From: Sporosarcina sp. FSL K6-1508
GTDB lineage: Bacteria > Bacillota > Bacilli > Bacillales_A > Planococcaceae
Direction: 5' to 3'
Assembly: GCF_038007465.1 (NCBI RefSeq)
Contig: NZ_JBBOXF010000001.1
Span: forward strand, 2,429,001-2,493,000
DNA: 64,000 nt
The notes under the pieces are model-generated. The model searched no databases, had not been told where the DNA came from, and saw only the letters and a program-made list of their open reading frames with translations. This document shows, piece after piece, positions 26,868 through 35,011 of the stretch. The position numbers and the translations under genes were made by a program. Each line of letters begins with the position of its first letter. Within the stretch, counting starts at the first letter, position 1.

Positions 26868-26939
26868 AAATGGCGTTAGTGAAGATCCTCCTCATCTCCT
26901 TTTAAAGGGATGGGGATTTTCTTTCACCAACGTCATTTA
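26868..26939 (+). repeat. Subterminal hairpin at the right end of the IS
   Basis: AAATGGCGTTAGTGAA at 26868 pairs with TTTCACCAACGTCATTT of the right inverted repeat, and CCTCATCTC pairs with GGGATGGGG inside it, with TTTTAAA at the tip. It contains an extra, degenerate, opposite-facing copy of the terminal repeat core. Confidence 0.65.
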
Positions 26940-26949
26940 TTGTACAACC
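26921..26949 (-). repeat. Right terminal inverted repeat of the ISL3 element
   Basis: Reverse complement reads GGTTGTACAAT then AAATGACGTTGGTGAAAG, matching the left end in outer GGTT and the 12-base core. Confidence 0.8.
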
Positions 26950-26957
26950 AAAAAAAG
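26950..26957. repeat. Right target-site duplication of the ISL3 element
   Basis: AAAAAAAG, identical to 24936-24943; also the U-tract of the minus-strand rpsD terminator. Confidence 0.75.
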
Positions 26958-26979
26958 AGCCCTGTGAAGGACTCTTTTC
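26950..26979 (-). terminator. rpsD terminator, with the IS joined to its U-tract
   Basis: On the minus strand AAAAGAGTCC-ttcaca-GGGCTCTTTTTTT. The IS starts exactly after seven T residues, so the terminator keeps a usable U-run. Confidence 0.8.
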
Positions 26980-26990
26980 GAAAGATGGTA

Positions 26991-27593
26991 TTAACGTGAG
27001 TAGAATTCAACGATAAGTGCTTCGTTAATTTCTGCTGCAAGTTCGCTGCGTTCAGGCATGCGAACGAATTGACCGACTTTAGTGTCGTTGTTAAATGTAA
27101 CGTATTCAGGAACATAGCTGTTCACTTCAAGCGCTTCATTTACAACATCAAGGTTTTGAGATTTCTCGCGAAGAGAAATTTCTTGTCCAGGTTTAACGCT
27201 GTAAGATGGGATATCAACGCGTTTACCATCAACCAGGATATGGCCGTGGTTTACTAGTTGGCGTGATGCACGACGTGTGCGTGCAAGGCCCATGCGGTAT
27301 ACAATGTTATCAAGACGAGTCTCAAGAAGAATCATGAAGTTAACACCGTGTTTACCAGGCATTTTACCAGCTTTGTTGAAAACCGTTTTGAATTGACGTT
27401 CGTTTACGCCAAACATGAAACGGAGTTTTTGTTTTTCTTGTAATTGCATTCCGTACTCGGAAAGTTTTTTGCGTTGGTTAGGACCGTGTTGTCCCGGACC
27501 GTAAGGGCGTTTTTCGATTTCTTTTCCAGTGCCTGTAAGTGAAATCCCAAGACGACGGGAAAGTTTCCAAGATGGACCTGTATAACGAGCCAT
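26991..27593 (-). CDS. rpsD: 30S ribosomal protein S4
   Basis: 200 aa. MARYTGPSWKLSRRLGISLTG and ...EINEALIVEFYSR are diagnostic ends; the S4 RNA-binding domain is at ~92-155 (RLDNIVYRMGLARTRRASRQLVNHGHILV). Primary 16S-binding assembly protein; in Bacillus it also represses its own mRNA. AGGAGGAG precedes the ATG. Stand-alone gene, as in Bacillus. Confidence 0.98.
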   Translation of the reverse strand: MARYTGPSWKLSRRLGISLTGTGKEIEKRPYGPGQHGPNQRKKLSEYGMQLQEKQKLRFMFGVNERQFKTVFNKAGKMPGKHGVNFMILLETRLDNIVYRMGLARTRRASRQLVNHGHILVDGKRVDIPSYSVKPGQEISLREKSQNLDVVNEALEVNSYVPEYVTFNNDTKVGQFVRMPERSELAAEINEALIVEFYSR

Positions 27594-27939
27594 GAAAGAC
27601 TCCTCCTCTATTGTTGGTTTTATTTTGTTGTAAAATAAGAACCAGATGTGTTCAATTCAAATGCCATTCTATCATCTTGCATCCTCGCTTCCGCAGCCAG
27701 GAAGTTACGCGATACACCTTGTAAAAGGAATAGACTGGACAATCTGAAACACACAACTGCTGCAACTATTTTACACAGGTTCCATCATAACAACTAAAGA
27801 AGTAAGAGTCAAGCTTCATTCATTGAGGTGGAAATAAGTCTAACGATCTATATAAAGTGATAGCATCCATAGTACCAATGTATTATAATGTAATAAGACT
27901 TGTTTGAATTTTTATGTAGATTAAGATAGGGGTGATTGT
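27594..27939 (-). other. Divergent intergenic region holding the rpsD 5' leader
   Basis: No gene is visible in this 346-base gap. The minus-strand part next to rpsD should carry its promoter and, by analogy with B. subtilis, an S4-binding leader. A weak -35/-10 pair TTGAAT-N17-TATTTT lies about 50 bases before rpsD on the minus strand, and another possible -10 (TGTGTAAAAT) lies further up. I could not fold a convincing S4 pseudoknot by eye. Confidence 0.35.
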
Positions 27940-29808
27940 GTGACGGATCATCAATTGACAATGTTCAAAATTAAAAGCGACTTAATGGACTTGTGGACTG
28001 AAAATACTGCATTGCATTCATATGAACAATGGTTTGAAGCTTTGAAACCAACACTAGTTCATCATTTTCATATAGCTGAAGCAGATTTTTTCATATATGA
28101 CAAAACTAGTTTTATGCCTCTTAAAGGTCACAAATCAATTTCACAGAGGAGAGATACCCTCCCGTTTGACACGCTGGAAACGGGGGACTCGCTTACACAT
28201 GCCATTTTAATTTCACAAATCCGTGAGAAGGGTTTCAGCTATGCGGATGACTTTCTACTATTCCGAAACTTGAAATCTGAACCGCTTGGACTGCTGATTC
28301 TCAAATCTACTGACGACTGGAATGCCTTCGCTGCCTCACCATATTTGCAGGAACTTGAAAAGGTAGTTAGCCATCTTATTCAAATGGTCAGGAAGATGGT
28401 CTTTCTTGTAAAGGAAGAAAAAAGTTCACGGCACTTATTTGGAGTCACCGAAATCTTTAATTCAACGATGCAAAGTAATGTGATTTTGGACGGCGTAGTG
28501 AATGCGGTATCTAAATCATTTCCGTCTGCCCACGTTGAGCTACTCCTATCACATGACCAAAAAGGTCTGATGCATAACTATAAGCTAATTGATTACATGA
28601 ATGAAAGGCCTTCTGCCATGAATGCATTTGTCTCGGGTGAAGTGACAAAAGAAATAATGTCCGACTTATCTTGCAAGCTGATCAATGCACCACTTAAAGG
28701 AAGACAAGGCATCTATGGTGTATTGCAAATCAAAATACCGCTTGATCTTGTTTTTTCACCAACTCAGGATAAATTTGTCAGTATTATTGTAAATACGGCG
28801 GGAAGCGCGTTAGAAAATGCAATTTTATATGACCAATCTCATCGGGTCATTGAAGACCTGCAACTGATTAACGAAACGTCAAAAAAATTAAACAGCAATA
28901 TGCATTTTGGGGAAATGACCGCATTTTTGAAGCAGCAATTGTTGAAAGCATTTCACCCATCTGAAATTGCATTCGTTTTTAACTGTGAAAGAGATAGCTA
29001 CGACCTTTCTCCGTTGAGCACGGATTTTTTCAGGACTGAATCAGGGAAGAATTATATTGCATTCGCATCGAATCACCTGCAGAGCAACAAAGAAGCGTTG
29101 TTCGATGCAAATTTCAGTACTACTATGAACGAGTCACTTGCCTACGAATCAATCATTGCGATTCCGATTATGAATCAGGAGGTGCTCACAGGATTCGTTG
29201 TGTTAGTACATTTGAACCAGTACTTTTTTTCATTTGACAGCTTTAAGCTGATGCAATCTCTTATAGGACATTCTTCGCTTGCGCTTGCTAACTCGATATT
29301 GCGCGACCAGTTACAGGAACTTGTAGATAAAGACCATCTAACCAAGCTTTATACAAGAAGTTTTGTGGATAAGATTATTGAGAAATCGATTGTCGAAGAT
29401 GAAACAGGTGTTTTTGTCCTCTTAGATGTCGATGACTTCAAAAAGGTAAATGACACTTATGGCCATGTAACAGGCGATGATGTGCTAAAGCAGATTGCAT
29501 CTTTCATACTTGCGGAAATTGCCGATAAAGGTGTTGCTGGAAGGTGGGGAGGAGAGGAAATCGCTATCTTTTTGCCCTTAACAGGATTTGAAGAAGGAGT
29601 GTTATTTGCAGAACGGCTTGTCCGACTTATCCCTGCTGCCACTGAACCCGCGGTAACGGTATCGATTGGAATGCATAACTGGACCTCGAAACAACAGTCG
29701 ACTTATAAAGATTTGTTTCAGCATACTGACGCGGCACTATATACCGCGAAAAACAATGGTAAAAACCAAGTGGTAATATATGGAGCGACAAGTTGTTTCT
29801 TTTCCTAA
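27940..29808 (+). CDS. ytrP: GAF-type sensor with GGDEF domain (YtrP-like)
   Basis: 622-aa soluble protein. Residues ~1-440 are two to three GAF-like sensory regions without transmembrane segments; ~450-615 is a GGDEF domain with DKDHLTKLYTRSF, LDVDDFKKVNDTYGH and the active-site loop RWGGEEIAIF (GGEEI rather than GGDEF/GGEEF). The Asp/Asn for metal and GTP (DVDDFKKVND) are present, so diguanylate cyclase activity is possible. GTG start after AGGGGTGATT. Next to rpsD as in Bacillus, where ytrP encodes a similar protein. Confidence 0.85.
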   Translation: MTDHQLTMFKIKSDLMDLWTENTALHSYEQWFEALKPTLVHHFHIAEADFFIYDKTSFMPLKGHKSISQRRDTLPFDTLETGDSLTHAILISQIREKGFSYADDFLLFRNLKSEPLGLLILKSTDDWNAFAASPYLQELEKVVSHLIQMVRKMVFLVKEEKSSRHLFGVTEIFNSTMQSNVILDGVVNAVSKSFPSAHVELLLSHDQKGLMHNYKLIDYMNERPSAMNAFVSGEVTKEIMSDLSCKLINAPLKGRQGIYGVLQIKIPLDLVFSPTQDKFVSIIVNTAGSALENAILYDQSHRVIEDLQLINETSKKLNSNMHFGEMTAFLKQQLLKAFHPSEIAFVFNCERDSYDLSPLSTDFFRTESGKNYIAFASNHLQSNKEALFDANFSTTMNESLAYESIIAIPIMNQEVLTGFVVLVHLNQYFFSFDSFKLMQSLIGHSSLALANSILRDQLQELVDKDHLTKLYTRSFVDKIIEKSIVEDETGVFVLLDVDDFKKVNDTYGHVTGDDVLKQIASFILAEIADKGVAGRWGGEEIAIFLPLTGFEEGVLFAERLVRLIPAATEPAVTVSIGMHNWTSKQQSTYKDLFQHTDAALYTAKNNGKNQVVIYGATSCFFS

Positions 29809-29876
29809 CTACTAATAAAGGGTAAACTAATAACGAAGGAATGTGAGTATTCATAAAACATCAGGGGGGAATGAAA

Positions 29877-31088
29877 ATGGACGGAAAAAATCTTCATAAA
29901 GATACAGTCGTTATTCATGAAGGCTATGATGACAGGGACCATCAGGGAAGTTTAGCAGTGCCGCTTTACCAGACCTCAACATACTCGTTTGAAACAGCGT
30001 TGCAAGGGGAAAATCGATTTTCAGGCGCTGAAGAGGGAAATATTTATTCCAGACTTGGCAATCCGACTGTTCATGTGTTGGAAGAGCGTATGGCAGCTCT
30101 TGAAAACGGTAACGGAGCGCTGGCGTTTGGTTCGGGAATGGCAGCAGTCAGTTCAATTCTTGTTCATTTGACAGAAGCGGGTGATCATATTCTTTGTTCC
30201 CGCGGTATTTACGGTTGTACATTCGGTCTACTTGGTATGCTGAACCAAAAATACAATATTACACATGATCTAGTTCGGATGGGGACCGAAGAAGAGATTG
30301 AACAAGCTATCAAACCGGAGACAGTTTGTATCTATATTGAAACGCCTATTAATCCGACAATGGAACTTGTTGATCTTCATGCGGTTGTAAGCGTAGCCAA
30401 ACGTCACGGGCTACGTGTTGTTGTCGACAATACATTTTCATCGCCCTATTTGCAAAACCCTCTGGATATCGGCGCGGATTTCGTCTTGCATAGTGCGACA
30501 AAATATATCAATGGTCATGGTGATGTTATTGCAGGTCTACTTATTGGAAGTGACAAGGGAGAGATAGAATCAATCCGTATGTCGGTTCAAAAAGATTTCG
30601 GCGGTATTATATCTCCGTTCGATGCTTGGCTTTTAATCCGCGGTTTGAAAACGTTATCGGTTCGCATGGAACGTCATACTTCAAATGCGGAAAAACTGAT
30701 TGCCTATTTGAAGGGGCAAAAAATTGTTGAAGAGATCTATTATCCATTCGACAAAGACAATCCGCAATATGAAATAGCGAAACGCCAAATGAGAGCGGGA
30801 GGCGGACTAATTTCATTTACGATAAAAGGTGGGAAAGAGGGGGCACAGCTATTTATGGATAGCCTTTCTCTCATTAAGATTGCAGTCAGTCTTGGAGATG
30901 CAGAAACGCTTATCCAGCATCCGGCTACGATGACCCATTCAGTCATTCCCGAGGAAGAACGTCTACAAATGGGCATCACGGACTCTTTACTGAGGCTATC
31001 CGTCGGTTTAGAACATGCCGATGATCTCATAGCTGACCTCAAAACCGCTTTCGCGGCCATGGAGGTTACAATCACTGAGCAGGCTTAA
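29877..31088 (+). CDS. PLP-dependent methionine gamma-lyase / trans-sulfuration enzyme
   Basis: 403-aa Cys/Met-metabolism PLP enzyme (fold type I). YQTSTYSF, YSRLGNPTVHVLEERMAALE, the PLP-binding lysine in LHSATKYINGHGD and the C-terminal LRLSVGLEHADDLIADL are present. Best fit is methionine gamma-lyase (Met to methanethiol, 2-oxobutyrate and ammonia); cystathionine gamma-lyase or synthase cannot be excluded. ATG 29877 is preferred, 8 bases after AGGGGGG; ATG 29871 is too close. It is an insertion relative to the B. subtilis order. Confidence 0.85.
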   Translation: MDGKNLHKDTVVIHEGYDDRDHQGSLAVPLYQTSTYSFETALQGENRFSGAEEGNIYSRLGNPTVHVLEERMAALENGNGALAFGSGMAAVSSILVHLTEAGDHILCSRGIYGCTFGLLGMLNQKYNITHDLVRMGTEEEIEQAIKPETVCIYIETPINPTMELVDLHAVVSVAKRHGLRVVVDNTFSSPYLQNPLDIGADFVLHSATKYINGHGDVIAGLLIGSDKGEIESIRMSVQKDFGGIISPFDAWLLIRGLKTLSVRMERHTSNAEKLIAYLKGQKIVEEIYYPFDKDNPQYEIAKRQMRAGGGLISFTIKGGKEGAQLFMDSLSLIKIAVSLGDAETLIQHPATMTHSVIPEEERLQMGITDSLLRLSVGLEHADDLIADLKTAFAAMEVTITEQA

Positions 31089-31093
31089 TGAAA

Positions 31094-31135
31094 AAACTGC
31101 CTTGGCTACCGATTGTTAGGTAGCCAAGGCAGTTT
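31094..31135 (+). terminator. Terminator after the gamma-lyase gene
   Basis: AAACTGCCTTGGCTACC / GGTAGCCAAGGCAGTTT, perfect 17-bp stem between convergent genes; likely bidirectional. Confidence 0.9.
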
Positions 31136-31189
31136 CATGCTGTCAGGTCTTTAATGTCATTCCCGTTAAGTCACATACAATTTGGGTCA

Positions 31190-31669
31190 TTAAATATGTT
31201 TAATGAGAACTTCGACAAAATGTTCAAGCCCAATCAAATCTTCTGCTGTAAAACGGTTCAGTTCAGGACTGTCGATATCAAGGACACCTAGTAAAACTCC
31301 GTCTTTTGAAATAGGAATGACAACTTCAGATTGAGAAGCCGCGTCGCATGCAATATGGCCAGGGAATGCATTGACATCCGGAACGATAATGGATTTATTC
31401 GATTCGGCCGCTGTCCCACAGACACCTTTTCCAAACGGGATACGGATACAGGCAGGAAGACCCTGGAAAGGACCAAGTACAAGTTCGTTCTCGTCCTTCA
31501 AGTAAAATCCGACCCAATTGATGCGATCGAAAAATTGATTGAGTAATGCAGAAGCGTTGCTCAGGTTTGCGTACATATTTTCCTCACCCGTCAACAACGC
31601 ATCTAATTGACTTGCGAGCTGTTTATACTTCACTTTTAAATCAGTAGCATAGTCAAGACCTTGAAACAA
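31190..31669 (-). CDS. ytsP: Free methionine-(R)-sulfoxide reductase (GAF domain)
   Basis: 159-aa single GAF-domain fRMsr. WVGFYL, LVLGPFQGLPACIRIPFGKGVCG and HIACDAASQSE carry the three conserved cysteines used in catalysis and thioredoxin-linked recycling. Reduces free Met-R-sulfoxide in the cytosol. The TTG at 31669 (MFQGLDY) fits the B. subtilis start (MF...) and has AAGGGGTG 6 bases upstream; GTG 31678 lies within that ribosome binding site. Confidence 0.92.
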   Translation of the reverse strand: MFQGLDYATDLKVKYKQLASQLDALLTGEENMYANLSNASALLNQFFDRINWVGFYLKDENELVLGPFQGLPACIRIPFGKGVCGTAAESNKSIIVPDVNAFPGHIACDAASQSEVVIPISKDGVLLGVLDIDSPELNRFTAEDLIGLEHFVEVLIKHI

Positions 31670-31863
31670 ATAGAGCACCCCTTTTAAAAAATAGAATTTA
31701 AATTAGTATACATATGAAGACGTTTTTTAACAATCTTTCTTGATTATTATAGTGGAAAACAGATTTTTCCCTATAAATCATTCATTTTCGCAACCAAAAT
31801 GGTTTAAACGTGGTACTATATAGGATAATATCATGGTACAGTGACTTGGACAGGGGGACCACG

Positions 31864-33555
31864 ATGAAAACCTTCATCATTGCTATAATAGTGCTTATCA
31901 TATTGACGACAATCGCCTTCTTATTCAGGCGCAAACATATCCAGGAAATTGGTCGATTGGAGCAAGAAAAGCTACAAATCCAACACAAACCCATCTTAGA
32001 AGAGATGACGAAAGTTAAACAATTGAACATGACAGGTGAAACTGAGGAGAAGTTCGAACGGTGGCGCAACGAATGGACGGAATTGATGGACGTACATATG
32101 CCCGAAATTGATACGTTACTATTCGATGTGGAAGACGTAGTAGATCGTTTCCGTTTTGGAAAAGCAACAAAGTTAGAAAAAGCAATTCAAGAAAAAATCC
32201 GTTTCTGCGATAAAAAGATGAATGACATTTTACAAGAATTGAATGAATTAGTCGGCAGTGAAGAGAAAAATCGTATTGAGATGGAAAAATTAAAAGAGCA
32301 GCACCGGGCTGCTCGTAAAGCAGTACTCGCACATCAGCATTCGTTTGGGATGACAGCGAACCCGCTTGAAAAGGAATTAGAATCTTTTAATCCGAAATTC
32401 AAAGAATACGATGAATTGACAGCAAACGGCAATTATTTACTTGCGCGGGAAATCGTTATTTCATTGTCACTAAAGGGTGATCATGTCTTTACGCTCATCC
32501 ACGAAATTCCAGCCCTACTTTCGGAATTACAAAGTAAAATTCCGGCATCGATTCGAGAACTTCGGAATGGAACGCGGGAGATGGAGGAGCAATCCTATTA
32601 TTTGCAGCATTTAGAGCTGTCAAAACACCTTAGAGCAATTGAAAATGAGCTTGAAGAAATGTTGTCGAAAATGGCCGATCTTCAAATCGAAAGTGTACAA
32701 CAGCATACAAGCGAAATTAATGACCGCATTGATTCATTTTACGATGCGCTAGAAAATGAAGTGAACGCAAAGCATTATGTTGACGAACACTATAATCAAA
32801 TTGCTGATAAGCTTCACGTAATAACAACATTGTCGAGAGAAACCTCAGATGAGGCAGCTTTTGTACAGCAAAGCTATCGATTGGATGAAAAAGAAGCACA
32901 AATTCCACAATTGTCCTTAAAAAAATTAGTTGCTCTCGATAAGCGATTTGGTGTACTTACTTATCGCGTTGAAGAACAAGCTTCTGCTTATTCTGGTTTA
33001 CAGGAAGAGCTACAATCCATTTCCGAAGAACTAGAGCAAATAGCTGACGAACAGGAAATTTTTGCAAATCGCATGAAAAACTTACGAATCGATGAAAATA
33101 ATGTACGGACCAAACTTGAAGTACTATCGCGTAAATTACAAAATGCGGATCGTATGCTTCATAAAGGGAATATTCCTGGTATACCAGATGATATGGAAGC
33201 TCGCCTTGAAGAAGCAGACGAACAAATTTATATCGTAACGCAAAGTTTACAGGAAGTACCACTTAATATGAGCCTAGTCGATTCTTATTTGGAGAATGCC
33301 GGTAAGGCTGTAGAAGATGTAAGTGTGAAAGTTGAAGAGATGCTTGAAAACGTCTTGCTAATCGAGTGGATCATTCAATACGGAAATAGATACCGTGCGT
33401 CCAATCCCGAAGTTCATGCCCGTCTGTTAGACGCTGAAGAGTCGTTCAGGCAATTCCGTTACGCAAAAGCGTTGGAAGAGGCAGCGACAGCGGTTGAAGA
33501 TGTGGAGCCTGGTGCAATGAAGCGGATTGAAGAACTTGTGAAAGAACACGTCTGA
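31864..33555 (+). CDS. ezrA: EzrA, septation ring regulator
   Basis: 563 aa, same length class as B. subtilis EzrA (562). One N-terminal transmembrane helix (~3-21, extracellular N-terminus) followed by a long cytoplasmic spectrin-like coiled-coil body. Negative regulator of FtsZ ring formation that keeps Z rings at midcell and links to PBP1. ATG 31864 follows AGGGGG; the ATG at 31810 lies in the promoter zone. Confidence 0.95.
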   Translation: MKTFIIAIIVLIILTTIAFLFRRKHIQEIGRLEQEKLQIQHKPILEEMTKVKQLNMTGETEEKFERWRNEWTELMDVHMPEIDTLLFDVEDVVDRFRFGKATKLEKAIQEKIRFCDKKMNDILQELNELVGSEEKNRIEMEKLKEQHRAARKAVLAHQHSFGMTANPLEKELESFNPKFKEYDELTANGNYLLAREIVISLSLKGDHVFTLIHEIPALLSELQSKIPASIRELRNGTREMEEQSYYLQHLELSKHLRAIENELEEMLSKMADLQIESVQQHTSEINDRIDSFYDALENEVNAKHYVDEHYNQIADKLHVITTLSRETSDEAAFVQQSYRLDEKEAQIPQLSLKKLVALDKRFGVLTYRVEEQASAYSGLQEELQSISEELEQIADEQEIFANRMKNLRIDENNVRTKLEVLSRKLQNADRMLHKGNIPGIPDDMEARLEEADEQIYIVTQSLQEVPLNMSLVDSYLENAGKAVEDVSVKVEEMLENVLLIEWIIQYGNRYRASNPEVHARLLDAEESFRQFRYAKALEEAATAVEDVEPGAMKRIEELVKEHV

Positions 33556-33580
33556 GTTCAAAAGTGATTACACAAAAAAA

Positions 33581-33612
33581 TGGCCACCGGCATATCTTGC
33601 AGGTGGCTTTGT
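33581..33612 (+). terminator. Probable weak terminator after ezrA
   Basis: GGCCACC ... GGTGGCTTTGT with a 14-base loop and only three T residues in a row. Confidence 0.55.
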
Positions 33613-33679
33613 CACGCATTTAACTTTATTCAGCAAATTTTTTGTACTGAAAGTGAAGCGGCAGCAACGAAGACACCCA

Positions 33680-33825
33680 GTCTATAAGTGGGTAAGATGA
33701 AAACAGAGTATGGTGATATTCATGGAGGTTCAAGCCCCTACTGAATAAAGGAAGGTAACCTAAGTACGCCGCGTCCTGCGGCAACAAGGAGGGATGCAGT
33801 TCAATCCCTCCCCTGCTGCATGACC
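33680..33825 (+). ncRNA. Structured intergenic element R1, before nifZ (unknown class)
   Basis: Shares a collinear block order with 59291-59439: GTCTATAAGTG, then GATGA, a hairpin ATTCA...AGGTTCAA...ACTGAA, then GCCGC-gtcct-GCGGC followed by AACAA, and GGAGGGATGCAGTTCAATCCCTCC, ending TGACC. Stems change sequence between copies while pairing is kept (GCCGC/GCGGC here, GCC/GGC there). It lies between ezrA and nifZ, ending 52 bases ahead of nifZ. Could be a cis-acting RNA, a mobile repeat or a small RNA. Confidence 0.5.
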
Positions 33826-33877
33826 TACATCCTGTAGGCAGGCGTATTTGATTTTTGCGACTGAAAGGGAGATACAA

Positions 33878-35011
33878 ATGATTTATTTAGACAATAGCGC
33901 TACAACGGCACCCGATGAGGGTGTACTTACATCATTCATTGAAGTGAATAAGCGCTTTTTCGCGAATCCAGCCTCTATCCATCTAGCTGGAAAGGAAGCC
34001 GAAACACTTCTTGAACGATCAAGAGAACAGATATTATCGATTCTAGGCGCACCTGACGGAGAACTTTTATTCACATCGGGCGGTACTGAAGCCAATAATT
34101 TAGCGGTTATTGGCTTCGCACGCGCGTTGCATGCAAGAGGCAAGCATCTAATCACGACAAAAATCGAGCATCCATCAGTACTTCATTCGATGAGCTATTT
34201 AGAGACACAAGGATTTGAAGTTGATTATTTGTCAGTTGATGAACAAGGAATGATTTCTATCCAAGAGTTGAAAAGCAAGCTTCGAAAAGATACAATACTT
34301 GTCAGCATCATGCATGTCAACAATGAAATCGGTACAGCACAGCCAATTGCCGAGTGCGCAAAAATCATAAAAGAAAACTCCAGAGCACTATTCCATTCGG
34401 ATGCTGTTCAAAGTTTTGGTAAGCTACCTGTTTCGTTAGCAGTTGATGGCCCGGACGCACTAACAATTTCAGCCCATAAAATCAATGGCTTGAAAGGCTC
34501 GGGTATACTGGCGTTAAGAAAAGGTATGACACCGGAAGCGATTAATTATGGCGGTGGTCAGGAAAAAGGAATACGTAGTGGTACCGTATCTGTAGCAGAT
34601 GCAGTGGCGCTGGCAAAGGCAGTACGGATGAGTGCAATAGATGTTGAGCAGAAGGATTATAGGCAATGGAGAAATCGCCTTATAAAGTTTATAGAGCCAT
34701 TTGAAAACGTTAGTATACTCGCTGCTGATAAGGCGGCACCGCATATTTTAGCGATCGCTTTTTATAAAGTGAAGGGAGAAGTGGCTGTAAACTTCTTTCA
34801 AGAAAACGGCATAACAATTTCGACATCCAGTGCGTGTTCATCGAAAAGTGGCACTGCAGGACATGTTATAGAAGCTATAGGTGTTAATGGGAAATTTAAA
34901 AACGGTGTAATCCGTATAAGTTTTGGAAAAAATAATAGTGAACAGCATATAGTGGAATTCGAGCAAGTATTTGCACGGTTCATGGATCTGCTTGGAAGGG
35001 GAAATAAGTAA
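33878..35011 (+). CDS. nifZ: Cysteine desulfurase (NifS/IscS family, ThiI partner)
   Basis: 377-aa PLP enzyme that mobilises sulfur from cysteine. MIYLDNSATT start, SGGTEANNLAV, the PLP lysine in ISAHKINGLKGSG, and the persulfide-forming cysteine in SSACSSKSGTAGH. ATG 33878 follows GAAAGGGA. Its stop overlaps the thiI start by one base, as in the B. subtilis nifZ-thiI pair, where it feeds sulfur for 4-thiouridine in tRNA. Confidence 0.94.
   Translation: MIYLDNSATTAPDEGVLTSFIEVNKRFFANPASIHLAGKEAETLLERSREQILSILGAPDGELLFTSGGTEANNLAVIGFARALHARGKHLITTKIEHPSVLHSMSYLETQGFEVDYLSVDEQGMISIQELKSKLRKDTILVSIMHVNNEIGTAQPIAECAKIIKENSRALFHSDAVQSFGKLPVSLAVDGPDALTISAHKINGLKGSGILALRKGMTPEAINYGGGQEKGIRSGTVSVADAVALAKAVRMSAIDVEQKDYRQWRNRLIKFIEPFENVSILAADKAAPHILAIAFYKVKGEVAVNFFQENGITISTSSACSSKSGTAGHVIEAIGVNGKFKNGVIRISFGKNNSEQHIVEFEQVFARFMDLLGRGNK

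Larger units (their letters stand above)
24944..26949 (-). mobile_element. ISL3-family insertion sequence (2006 bp) inserted in the rpsD terminator U-tract
   Basis: Bounded by imperfect terminal inverted repeats (24944-24972 and 26921-26949; both start GGTT and share AAATGACGTTGG at the same distance), flanked by the 8-bp duplication AAAAAAAG. It encodes one DDE transposase. At about 2.0 kb it is longer than a typical 1.3-1.6 kb ISL3 element because the space on each side of the transposase holds a ~125-bp GC-rich repeat in inverted orientation, and the right end has an extra hairpin (26868-26939). Removing the element and one duplication restores an uninterrupted A/T-run next to the rpsD terminator stem. 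Confidence 0.85.

Noticed and set aside
33795..33812. tRNA-like T-arm (AGTTCAATCCC) in the R1 hairpin
   Set aside because: Only the single arm resembles a tRNA; no acceptor stem, D-arm or anticodon arm can be assembled around it or around the other copies.
33626..33877. 83-aa minus-strand frame opposite R1
   Set aside because: Spans the structured element, ends in the nifZ ribosome binding site, and has no coding features.
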